Source: Eutreptiella sp. 'Long Island Sound 2002'
Taxonomy: Eukaryota; Euglenozoa; Euglenophyceae; Eutreptiales; Eutreptiaceae
DNA length: 64,000 nt
Direction of reading: 5' to 3'
NCBI GenBank assembly: GCA_964036045.1
Contig: OZ038385.1
Location: 41,283,737-41,347,736 of the forward strand
Positions within the stretch are counted from its first letter, which is position 1, and the number at the start of each line of letters is the position of its first letter. Below the pieces are notes generated by a model. That model saw only the letters and a program-made list of their open reading frames with translations, did not search any database and was not told the origin of the DNA. Of this stretch, positions 24,550-34,805 are shown piece after piece. The position numbers and the translations under genes are program-made.

Positions 24550-25278
24550 TGACGCGAAATCGTGGGCTGTCCCCGATTGCGCAAGAACAGGCCACTCAAT
24601 GGGTGTTTCCGGGGATGGATGAATGTACCATAGGTACTCCGTAGACCTTTTGGAGCCTGCGGACAGGCTGCGCGAACGCTGCCGCGAAGCGCCAGATTGT
24701 CGCAGGCGATAATTGCCAGCTCACGCTCAGGCATGAAAGATCGCCAAAAGGCAGTGATTTTACAATAAGTTTTTATTGCAGATCATTAATTTTAATTATG
24801 ACGGGTTCATCCAAGGGTGTAGCATAAGTTACGGGCATGCGTGGGATCTGTGCTTCACAGAGACCAAACACTCTGCCCTTTCTGTGCACAGGACACCAGA
24901 CTGTGTCATGTATGGGACCATGCAAGGGTCCTACGATGATTTAAGCCAAGCTATGGACATGGAGAACCCTGTGGGAACGACGGACGCCGAAGTGATTTCA
25001 GTGCTCCTCGTGTGTCGCTCCGTGCCTAGAAGGATGACCAACAGTGGGACTGGTGCGCTACTGGAGGCGCTTACACGTCCGGGGAAAAGAGGATTTTCCG
25101 AGTTTGACAAATCTCAAGAGATTTTGCGAAAAATCAGGGATTGCGACAAAAACTTTGCAGGAACTTCAAGGGCCGTAGCAACGGAACTGGGGAAGCGAAG
25201 CAAAGCGTCAAACCACAGAATCCTCACAATATCTGGGCAATAAGGAGCCAAAAGGCTGGGCACCCCACTACCGCTTCA
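24550..25278 (+). repeat. T 3' LTR (729 bp)
   Basis: Near-identical to the 5' LTR. Its version of the 155-codon ORF (24776-25243) has one silent and three amino-acid changes (Lys to Asn, Phe to Cys, Thr to Ser). Confidence 0.92.
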
Positions 25279-25801
25279 ATAGCTGAAATGTTTTGGGAAA
25301 AGAGTAAGAAAACTGCCTCAGGATCACTCTCTCTCCATAGTGCCATCTTAGGAGATGTGCACTCTTTGTTTTGGGTCCCATATGTGCTGAGGTGGCATGG
25401 TATGTGGCGATGAGGTCACTGCCATGTCACATGGGATCTTCCTACTTAGCTAGGCTGACCAGGAATTGAACCCCGGACCTCTCAAAAAGAGGTGCCCAGC
25501 CCCCTAGGGTGCATACCACTAGGATAGCTAAGAATTCATGGAAAAACATAGATAAATCCATAGGCTCTACCTTAGGTATGTCAGTGCTCAGTCAACTCAG
25601 GAAAAGATGTTTTACTTCACATTGAAAGGGGATTAAGGGGTCCACTCCATATCCTGATTGGGTGTTTGGTTCCATAGGTCAAAATGTGTTATCACCAGTT
25701 TTGGTTGGACCAATACTAAGATTAAAATGCATGGATGCTCAGTGCATCTCTAATACAACTAGAGTATGCCTCAAAGCAATGGAAAAGCACTTTTTCTTAC
25801 T

Positions 25802-28061
25802 CCCCCCTTGTGCTGTGGTGGCCACCACTGTCGCATTTTAGGAAAAAGGGAATTTTTCTTGGCCTTTCCTTGGTTTCCACATCTACTTTAAAATACCTAC
25901 AGTCTCCCTCACACTGAAAAATGGGCGCTCACCATGGCTGGCGTCCTTTTGCTGCTCTGATTGTATCATATCCTACAGAAGACTCAGCGCTCATGGCGCT
26001 GCCGGGGCTCCTGTGGCTTGGTTGGGTTAGATTGGGAGCATGCCAAACATGTGCATATGCATCCCTCCCTCCAAGACGCAGCGTCGACACAACCCAAACG
26101 CAAGACACAATATACACACTCGCATGGGTTCTCGTAAACCTGCTGGCGGCCTGTGACCTGTCTTAGGGCGAAGGGAGTCGAAAGAAAATTAAATTTGCCC
26201 CTTGGTGGGGTCTTGGTTCTGCTCAGTCTCTCCAGGCACCTGCGTTTCGGCCCGAACACGGCCTACTCAGCGAGGCTGCGCGTGGGTATCTGCAGAGGCA
26301 GGAATGGGAGAATTATGGACGAATCCACGCAAAAACGAAGCAACGACACCAAAATCCGTCAAATGACGGCGTAGAATTTTTCTGAAACGACACACCTGAG
26401 CAGAATCCAATTGTGCATCAGAAGCACATTTTTATAGAAATTATAGTCATCTCTGGATTTTTTCAATCCAGAAATTCATACGCATAAAATGGCGGCGCGC
26501 AGGAGCGGCTCCTAGCGAAGCGCCGGAAAATGGAGAAATAATGGAATTATAAACGTATGTCTCACGTAGTCTTGAAAATGACGAGACACACATTAATAAA
26601 TAAACATACAGATTCCACCCACACTAATAGAAGCTTCAAAAATTCAAGAATTCGAAAATGAACGAAAAGACTTCAATGAATCAGGTATAAACTACAGGTA
26701 TGTTCGTCTCGCATGCCGCATACACATTGCTCGTCTCGTGTCTCCCCGAACGAGCCTTGTAGCAGCGCTAACAAAGATAGAACGCGATAGAGGGATTGAT
26801 TAGAAAGATTGCAGATGATTAGCGGTCAGATCAGGGTGATTAGTCATACACACAAGTGCATAGCAACGTTCTTCGCGTGCGCCCCTTTTGTCCTCTCACC
26901 TTGCTTCACTTCCCAGCGGTAGGTAAGGTAGGTACGCCCAGGCGGGGCCACCCCCTGGTGGAGTCAAGATTGACGCGTAGATGGGCAGGTTTGCCCACAA
27001 TCTTGTCGCATACTCGTGCATGCACACACGCATTAAAGGGTAGGCCACGCGAAGTGCGCACGGTAAACCTTGTTTAGGCTACCCAGGGGCTCCTCGGTAC
27101 GTTCTTTAAGAGAACCTGAGGAGTCCCTTAACGCTTGCTTGCTTGACAAGGGTAGCTGCTTCTGCAGCGTGTTTGCGGACAGCGTATTATAGGTCACGCT
27201 GAGAAGGGTATAATACCTGGAGCGTGGCTTGGTTCCTCCGCCGCAAACGCCCTTTCATTTGCCTTTGTTTTACAGGTGGGCAGGTAGGGTGAGTGGTGCA
27301 GCAGCATTTTTTTATGCCCTGCTAAACAAGGGCGCAGATCACACAAACAAGTAACTCCGTTCCGCCTGTGGCAGAGCAGGGAGTCCGACTTCATCGACAT
27401 CTGCGCCTTGCACGCGAGAGCACTCCTTCCCTCCAAGCCCTAGCAGGGGAAACGCGTTGTGGCGTCCCCTGTTAGGCCACAGTTGCTTAGCAGCGCTGTG
27501 TTCTCTTGTCATTTCACAGGTGGGTCCCTAGGACCCTTGAGACCTTCACCTTCGCAACGCCCAGTAGAGTGTGCGTGTAGGAGTGGTAGTCCTGCGTGGG
27601 GGCTAGAGCCAGTTGCCCAGTGCTCGCCCACCAGGATGGTGCCACTGTAGGGTGTGTAGGACCTGTAGGGGGTGTGTCACTGTCCCACCCTTTTCCTGCA
27701 ATTTTAGCAGGGTTGGTGGGCTGTGGCAGTGGTTAGGTCAGTGTTTTGGCCACATAGCAAAACGGCGTTTTGCATGCCTTCATAGCTTTTGGCCACCCCT
27801 CCCTGTAGTAGACAGATAGGTAGGGAAAACAATACCTGGATTAGCACGCTGCGTATTCCCCCAAGGTTTTGCGCCAGCACAGAAATTGGGCGCATAGGGG
27901 AGGGGAGACCCGGGGCGTACCCCGTGGCATCAATAAGCCAACCCTCCAGGTTCAGCAAGGGCGCAGACTTGGGTATAATTAGGACACCACTTCTGCGGCT
28001 TGCTCTCAGGACCTTAGGACTAGCACACTCACACATACGCTTTGGCAGGTAAGGGTAAGGT
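25802..28061 (-). other. N2 3' untranslated region with polypurine tract
   Basis: About 2.26 kb between the chromodomain stop and the 3' LTR. The minus strand reads AAGGGGGG directly before the LTR (25802-25809), the expected plus-strand primer. No ORF here shows a domain. Confidence 0.75.
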
Positions 28062-28634
28062 TCAGTCCCTAGCTTTAGTCTTGGAGGCAAGCGTCTCAGC
28101 GAGCCTCAGCAACTCACCAAGGTTGTTCTGGGACAAGTAGTCAACCAGAACTGAGTTTAGGCGTCCCTCAGGTAGAACAAATGCAGAGAAGGGCTCCCAG
28201 GTGGCCTCTTCGACTCCAAACCCTTCCCAGAGGGTGAGGAAGCGCCAACCCTGGCGATAGCGGTGGCGTAGGACAGACTTCACCAGGTAGAAGCCCTCCT
28301 TAGCCATCTCCTCGGCGTTCATGTCGGGGAGTTCACCTTCAACTTCCATAGGGCTGGCAGCCCCTTGTAGGTCCAGAGCGGCGATTTCCTCGTCGTTCAG
28401 CTCCCACTCCTCCCCACAGAGGTCTTCAGGATCATGGTAGCGCTTCAGGTGTTGAGCGGCGCACACCAGGGTCCCCCCTAGACGGGGAGAACACCGCACC
28501 GTGATACGGTGACCATCCACAGATAGAATCTTGTACGGCCCGAAGTATGGGTCATCGCTGGTAGAGCGAGGCCAGGCGGGTAGTCGACTGTGGTGCACCA
28601 GCACCCAGTCCCCCTCTTGGTAGGTGGCCGGTAC
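28062..28634 (-). CDS. N2 pol C-terminus: integrase tail and chromodomain
   Basis: In frame with the 28638-31292 ORF but separated from it by a TGA at 28635-28637. The first part has the GDWVLVHHSRLPAW and PYFGPYKIL signature of the gypsy integrase C-terminal domain. The part from about residue 107 of the 28604 ORF (KSVLRHRYRQGWRFLTLWEG...ATWEPFSAF) is a chromodomain with the aromatic/WEPF core. In chromoviruses this tail directs integration to particular chromatin. Whether TGA is a mutation (for example from CGA) or is read through cannot be told from one copy; the plus-strand copy does not reach this far. Confidence 0.88.
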   Translation of the reverse strand, partial: VPATYQEGDWVLVHHSRLPAWPRSTSDDPYFGPYKILSVDGHRITVRCSPRLGGTLVCAAQHLKRYHDPEDLCGEEWELNDEEIAALDLQGAASPMEVEGELPDMNAEEMAKEGFYLVKSVLRHRYRQGWRFLTLWEGFGVEEATWEPFSAFVLPEGRLNSVLVDYLSQNNLGELLRLAETLASKTKARD

Positions 28635-28637
28635 TCA

Positions 28638-31292
28638 GTGCTTGTTCTTCTTGTTCCACTGACGCTCCCTCACTCTCTGGAGCATAGCCTTGGCCTTGTC
28701 CACCTTCGCTTGTTGCTCTTGGACCCACTCACCCACAGAAGAATGGGTGTCCTCTGGATAGGGGGCATGTAGGAACCACGCCGGGCGCCCCATGAATAGC
28801 TCATGTGGCGAGTAGCCAGTAGCTGAACTCTCTTGGGAGTTCATCATCAAGGATATGACGGGGAGTAGTCTCACCCAGTCTCTGGTGCGTTCAGTTTTGC
28901 ACCATATCCTGACGTTCTCCTTCAGGACACGAATCTGTCGCTCACATAGGGGGTTGCTCGTGTGAGAGTAGGGAATCCCCGTAGACACCTGGACATTGAG
29001 GGACCTCAGGACCCTCTTGTACCAGCCAGTATCTGAGCGTACTCGTACGTCCTCATCGGAGTTGATCTCCTTGGGCGCCCCATAGACACAAAACCACTCC
29101 TCCAGGAGTATCTTGATAGTCTCCTCTCCGGTAATGTGCTTGGTACATGGGAACACCCTGGTAAACCTGGTCAACCCACAGGTTACCACGAGGGCGAAGT
29201 CATAGCCCCCGAACTTCGGCATCTCCGTGTAGTCCACGTATAGAACACTGTTAGCACAGTGAGGGATGGGCAGGGTCGAGTAGAGACCTCTGTCCCTGAT
29301 ATCCCCTGGTTTACAGGACTTGCACGGGCACTTGTCCACGATAGGCTGGAGGGTTTTCCGCAGTTGGTCGTCAGTCCACGTAGTGTGGAACCACTGCTTG
29401 AACAGCCTCAGGGTACGGTCAGCACCCACATGACCACTGGACTCATGGGTCCACTTCAGCAGCGCTGGGACTCGGTCACTAGGCACCACGATGCGGTCCT
29501 CGTGCCAGAGGTAGCTCTTGTGCCGCTTCCACTGATCTTGGTTGACCAGGAGGGGTTCAAGGCGTTTCTTCAGGCGCCGGTAGATATCCCCAAACTCCTG
29601 TAGGTACTCCGATTGTTGGAGTCCATCCAGGGGGCGTATCATGGTCATGTTCAGGTCCAGGTGTACGTCCATACGGCTGAACGCCTCCTTAGCCAGCGCT
29701 TCAGACCGGGTACCAATCAGGGCGTCGAAGTTGTTGCGGCTGATGTAGTCGGCGCACTCGTTCTTCACTCCCTGGATATGGTGTACCGTCAGCCGTAGTT
29801 GACTGAGGTAGGTCCACCAGCGCCGTAGCTTGGCCTTCTCAGGTGGGGGACCCTTCTGGAAACTGCGGACCGGTTCTTGGTCGCATAGCCAGACCACAGG
29901 GTTACTCCCCAACAGTCGTGCTTGTGAGGATAGCACCAGCATACCCGCGAGCAATTCTTGCTCATAGGTGGAGTAGTTCCCCGTGGCCTGGTTCCACTTC
30001 CAGTTCCAGTGGCCCAGAGGTACTAGGACCCACTTGTCGTCAGGGTAGCTGTGCTTGAGGGTTCCATCTCGGTTGAGACCTTCCGTCCCCCATTGGGAAA
30101 TGGCCGAGTCGAACTCCTCCTTCTCTAGTGCTTGCCATTGGAACAACGTTCCACCACCGCCCACATTGCTGGCGTCGGTCACCAGGATAATCTCCCCTTG
30201 TGCCCTAGGCACGCCCAAGCACTTAGCGTTGGCTACCTTGTCTTTGAGCTCGTCAAACGCTTGTTGCTCTTGTGGGCCCCAGCGCCAAGTAGTACTCTTC
30301 TTGATCAAGTCCGTCAGAACGGCGCTGGTATAGGTGAAGTTCTTGATGTGGCGGCGATAGAAGTTGCACGCCCCAATGAAACTGCGTACATCATGAAGTC
30401 CTTTCTTGGGGTCTTCGTGTCGTACCTTGGCATCCATCAGGGGTTTGGCCTTAGAGGCCGCTGGGGTCCACCACCCATAGCCAACGTCAAACCCCAAATA
30501 CTGCATGGTCTCCTGCATGAACTCACACTTCTCCAGCTTGAGTCGAGTGTGGTTCTCCTGGCAGACCGCAAAGAACTCACCCAAGAGGATTAGGTGATCC
30601 TCCTGGGTATTGGTCCCGAGGCATACATCGTCGATGTGAGCCTCCATCTGGGCCCCACGGGATATGAGCTCCTGCACCTTAGGTCTCCTTCGTAGGATGG
30701 ACAAGATCTTGTTCATCAGCTCTTGGAACAGAGCGGGAGCGTTAGCCACGCCGAATGGCATGACCTTCCACTTGAATACCCTCCCCTGAGGGGTGATGAA
30801 GGCCAGTAGTTCCTGCGCGTTGGGCGTCAGGTCCACTTGCCAGAATCCACTTCGCTTGTCCATCTTGGTCTTGTAGCGACAGGAGGCTATCTTCTCCAGG
30901 GTTGACTCCATATTCGGAATGGACCCTGAGTGGTTCAGCGTCTTCTTGTTCAGCTCTCCATAGTCCACTACCAGCCGTTTGGCTGTAGACCCAGGTTTAG
31001 CCACCAGGAAACAGGGGCTGCAGTGTAGGGGGTAGTCCCCGTCCTTGTACTCCAGGACTAGGCCAGCGTCGATACATTCTTGTATCTGTCGCTCGATCTC
31101 GTCGGCCTGCCCTTTAGGAGCTGGATAGGGTCTCCTCCGAATCTTATGACCCACGAACTCGGGTTTCAGCTTGAGGTCCATCTGTACCAGCTTGTCGCAT
31201 GAGGCTGGAGGGGGTAGTTCTCCGAACACCTCCAGATAGGTCCTTATCAGCTTCTGTACCCGCGGGTCCAGTACCTTGATCTTGTCCTCCAT
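28638..31292 (-). CDS. N2 pol: reverse transcriptase, RNase H and integrase
   Basis: 885 open codons. RT: the LDLxxGF-equivalent KMDKRSGFWQVDL near 143-155, then VMPFGVANAPALFQ at 177-190 and the catalytic box HIDD at 219-222, where gypsy elements usually have YxDD. RNase H begins at ILVTDAS near 380. The integrase zinc finger is H-x4-H ... C-x2-C (HESSGH ... CPCKSC), followed by the catalytic triad in YVDYTE, NSDED and LCERQI. Domain order RT-RNH-IN places it in Ty3/gypsy. Upstream coding sequence (protease linker, 31322-32607) is in a different frame because of a 1-base change near 31322. Confidence 0.93.
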
Positions 31293-31321
31293 GTCCTCGT
31301 CGGAGTGTAAGTTGCTCGCCC

Positions 31322-32607
31322 TTGAATAGACGTCGGGAGGTGGTCCTCAACCGACTCTTCGCCCGCGGTAGCATCCTTCAGCCCTTGGTAGGCATATAGA
31401 AGGTCTTGCTCGACCATCTCCGGTGGACGATGGCAACATAGGCACGCTCGAGGGGGTTCACATACACATTCCTCCGAGAGGTCGTCCTCCTCTGGGGTCC
31501 TCACATGGGCGCCCCACTTGCTCTTCATGAGCTTGAGATCTACCTCCCTTTGCCAGGTGGTGATCTTCTGTTCGAGGTCCTCCTTCAATTGGGATAGGTC
31601 TCCCATACGTCCTTGCTTCAGTGGCCACGAGCTGCGGGTAGGCTTCGCGTAGCATAGCTTTTTCGCCACCAACTTCCTCTTGGAATCCACATACTCCCTG
31701 AGCCTGGATCGAGGGTCCAGCTCTTCATCCATGGGGTCTTCCACCCTCATGGAGAGTAGGGGTTTTAGTGGGGCGACGTACTCGGCGTTATCCACTTCCT
31801 CCACCGCGGTCTGCACGAAGAAGGCGTCGTGCTCAGTTTCGTCGTCTGACTGGATAGAGCTAGGTAGCTCAGATAGTCCACACTCAGAGACTCCATCAGG
31901 AACAGGTACATGACAGGGCGAGTTGGGGGCGTTGGTGTCAGTCACGACGTACTCATCTCCTCCGGGTGTAGTTTCAACAGCATCTTGAGGTCGTAGGCGA
32001 TCCTTCAAGTCACCAAAGGCGAGTCCATCGCTTTCTCGTTGTATAGCCTGGACCAGAGTAGGGTCCAGGTCTTCCCAGGGGATGGTGGTAAGACTTCCGT
32101 CCACCACGCTGAGCATACTCCCCCATCCGGGCTTCCCAATGGGCGTCTTGCGTCCCAGAGGCACGTAGATGGCCTCATCAGGTAATCGCACCGAGCTGAT
32201 AGTCAGCTTGTCAAGGAGGGTTCGCCAGTACTCGTTGCCCCCATGGGCTCCCCAATCGGGGGAACACAGGACCATACGGGAACGTTCCAAGGCCACCTTG
32301 GTCAGCACCTTCCCCAGTTCGCTGAATCTGGGGTTCCCGTAGGCCATCCCGAAAGAGGGCCAGTAAAATTTGTAGCTGCAGTTCTTCCCCTTGCTGCAGT
32401 ATAGGTCCAGTACATGCTGCTTGTCGCTGGTGAACAGCTCCACACTTAGGTCTTCTCGAGAGTAACCCAACTCCTTCAGATCTTGGTCTAGGACTTCCCC
32501 CAATAGTTGATAGTCCTCAGTTTTGGAGGCCGCCATCATGTTCGAGGGCTCCTCCTTCGATAGTCTCAGGTAACTCGAGGTATGTTCCGACTGCTCCAGT
32601 GGCACAG
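31322..32607 (-). pseudogene. N2 pol linker between protease and RT, frameshifted
   Basis: Matches the plus-strand copy at 62507-63796 (starting SVPLEQSEHTSSYLRL). It is a long, acidic linker with no domain I recognise, including a Cys cluster CVCEPPRACLCC and ending SVEDHLPTSIQG. The plus-strand copy reads on in one frame where this copy has one base fewer (CAAGGGCGAGC against CAGGGGGCAAGC), so here the frame is lost just before RT. Its 5' end is cut by N3. Confidence 0.85.
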
Positions 32608-32612
32608 ACTCT
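32608..32612. repeat. Left target-site duplication of N3 (actct)
   Basis: ACTCT precedes the TGAAAG end of N3; the same ACTCT is at 50218-50222 after CTTACA. The plus-strand N2 copy holds the empty site within 'cacagactctctgcc' (reverse complement near 62500). Confidence 0.9.
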
Positions 32613-33148
32613 TGAAAGTGCTGCTGCCCTGGGTCGTTGATGGTGCCGGAGGGCTCGGGGCCGGCAAGACCAGTTGGGCAGGCACGCGAGGAGTCGACCT
32701 GAACGCTGCTATTGGGGGTAGAACCGGAGACTCGAACACCAACGGAGGCGAGAGCAGCAACAACTGAAGCAAGATCCATGCTGAGTGTTATCCGGCAGAA
32801 AATCCCAGTCTATGAAGAAAATTGATGCGGATTTTACTATGCACATCTGAGTGTCCATATCTGTCTGAAAAGATTTAAATAAATCCGATTGTGAAAAATA
32901 TTTGGCCGATCTGGCCCGCGAGCGCGTGTCAGCGGCAAATGGCGATTCCAGCTAAATGATCGGAACGCGGCGGATTTACGGAGAATGGACCGCGGAATCA
33001 GATCCGGCATATCAGAAATATATAGGTCTGATCCTGAGACTGAGCTGCGAGGCGGCGATTCCGCCGAAGCAAAGAAAATGACCAAAATGTAGTCAATCTG
33101 GGGCAGATGTGCTAAAATCTGAGCAGATGGGGGTTAGCCGCACTTACA
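32613..33148 (-). repeat. N3 3' LTR (536 bp)
   Basis: Carries a TATA-like CCTATATATTTC (minus strand, near 33016-33027) and the LTR-encoded gag start codon at 32779. From that ATG the frame leaves the LTR and continues into N2 pol sequence, giving an accidental chimeric ORF down to 31247. Confidence 0.92.
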
Positions 33149-34805
33149 CTCCCCCTCCAAAAACACACTGGGGTGTGTCGCTACGTCAACGAAGAACGTA
33201 GTGCGGGTAAGTCCCAGAAAAAAATAGAAATGTAGCCTCGATGGGGCGAAATCTGCTTGATCTGACCTGATTTGGGCTGAATTGGCACTGAATCAGGATG
33301 GATGAACCTGAAATGAGACAGAATGAGGAGTGACGAACAGTCCTCCGTGCAGTAAAACATTAGGTTAAGAGGTAAAAAGCATGTAAACGTATCAAGAATC
33401 GATACCAAACCATGCCCTGGTTGAGAATGAGGTAGATTATTGGTGGATTGAGTGGGGGAATCAAGAAATGGAGTGACATCTCAGCGCTCTGGCACAGTTT
33501 CGCTGTCGCGGGCACGCTACGGTGTCCTCGCCGAACTCTACATCGTGTTACTCCCGCTTTTCTCGTTCTGAAAGGTGCAGCATGTGCTTCAGATTTGGCG
33601 CATCTGGTGGATGATCACAAGATTCAGCAAGATTGGGAATTAATTTGGGCAGAGATGAAGGAGATGAAGCAATCACAGAGAGGGAAGACAAATACAAATG
33701 TAGTCTACAGACCCTAAGTGCACAGAAAATCATAAGCGTCAACGAAGTTAGGCAAAGCCGTCGACAGATCTTCGAGGAATGAGAGGAGATGACAAGGAAA
33801 TCAACCTAAATTGTCCTAAAATCAGCAAATTCCCTAAGATGAAGGTGAAATGAAGCGGAATGTCTAAAGCTGAAACTACTAATACCTTCGTTTAGACTAG
33901 AGTTAATATATATTGTCGTTTATTCAGCTCAATTGTGCTTTCCGGCACGTTGGTTCGCGAGCATCTAACAGATTCTATGAAAATGTGGATCATGTGATGA
34001 TGCATCATGATGGGACATGCTGGCCCTGGATCCTTGGCATGTAACGCGCCGAAGGTTCGCTGAAGGCGCTTTACTGACAGTATATAACTGAGAGACACCG
34101 AATAGTCCTTTATTTACAGTGGCGGTGGTGTCAATCGACTTGGACAAGGCCAATCTTTCGGTTGAGTCCCACAAGACACTTGGACTCACCATTTTCGACA
34201 GTTTCAGGTCGGATTGAGCTCACATTGGCGTGTGCCAAAAATACAACGAAGCTTACGGACTTCAGAGGTTGCTGTTAGAAGTCCCTGGAGCTCCTATCTG
34301 AAGGTTGTCTGAACAATTGACGTCTGGGTTTTGTGCAACAGTGGCAGAATGATGGACAAACCTGAGGAATTCAAGGCAAATTTGAGGATCCTGGATCTGA
34401 ATCTGGACTTTGGCTTCCGCATCACGGCAAATGAAGGTAAGATCTGAGTCCCTGGCGTCGCATCTGGTGCAGCCAGTACTACAGGGGGTGCCTGTAGGGG
34501 TGAATGTCGCTGGCCAGCGTTTTTACTATGTACATTTGCTTCCATCTGCACGAGTAGCCAAATTCCAAAGATGCACAGACCAACAGAGACAAGATTACCC
34601 CGAATCTGCCTGAATTAAGCCTGAGTTTTGTTTTTTCTGAACACGGCAGCACACTCCGTGGCTTTCGGTAGCGTATCTACGCCTTGTCTACCGAACGGAG
34701 ACCAAAGAAAAGTTGATTGACGTCAAATTATCAAACATTTGCAGTTCTCCACATCATGATGTAATCAGGAAAAATGAACAGTGGATTGAGCAGAATGTGG
34801 TTTTT
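33149..34805 (-). other. N3 3' untranslated region with polypurine tract
   Basis: 1.66 kb between the pol stop and the 3' LTR. The tract TTTTTGGAGGGGGAG (minus strand) at 33149-33163 abuts the LTR. No further ORF is recognisable. Confidence 0.75.

Larger units (their letters stand above)
23107..25278 (+). mobile_element. T: TRIM-like non-autonomous LTR element
   Basis: Two direct repeats of exactly 729 bp (23107-23835, 24550-25278) start TGACGCG and end CTTCA and differ at about four positions. They flank 714 bp with no gag or pol. The TSD is ATAG (23103-23106, 25279-25282); the uninterrupted 'cacaaagatagctgaaatg' at 56422-56440 is the empty site. A polypurine tract AAGGAGAGGGG (24539-24549) abuts the 3' LTR, giving plus orientation. 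The base after the 5' LTR is not an obvious tRNA-complementary site. Low LTR divergence indicates recent insertion. Confidence 0.92.
22828..25801 (-). repeat. N2 3' LTR, split by element T
   Basis: 798 bp of LTR at 22828-23106 and 25283-25801, with T and its duplicated ATAG between. It includes the tRNA-like region with B box at about 25470-25480. On its right, read on the minus strand, is the purine tract AAGGGGGG. Confidence 0.9.
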
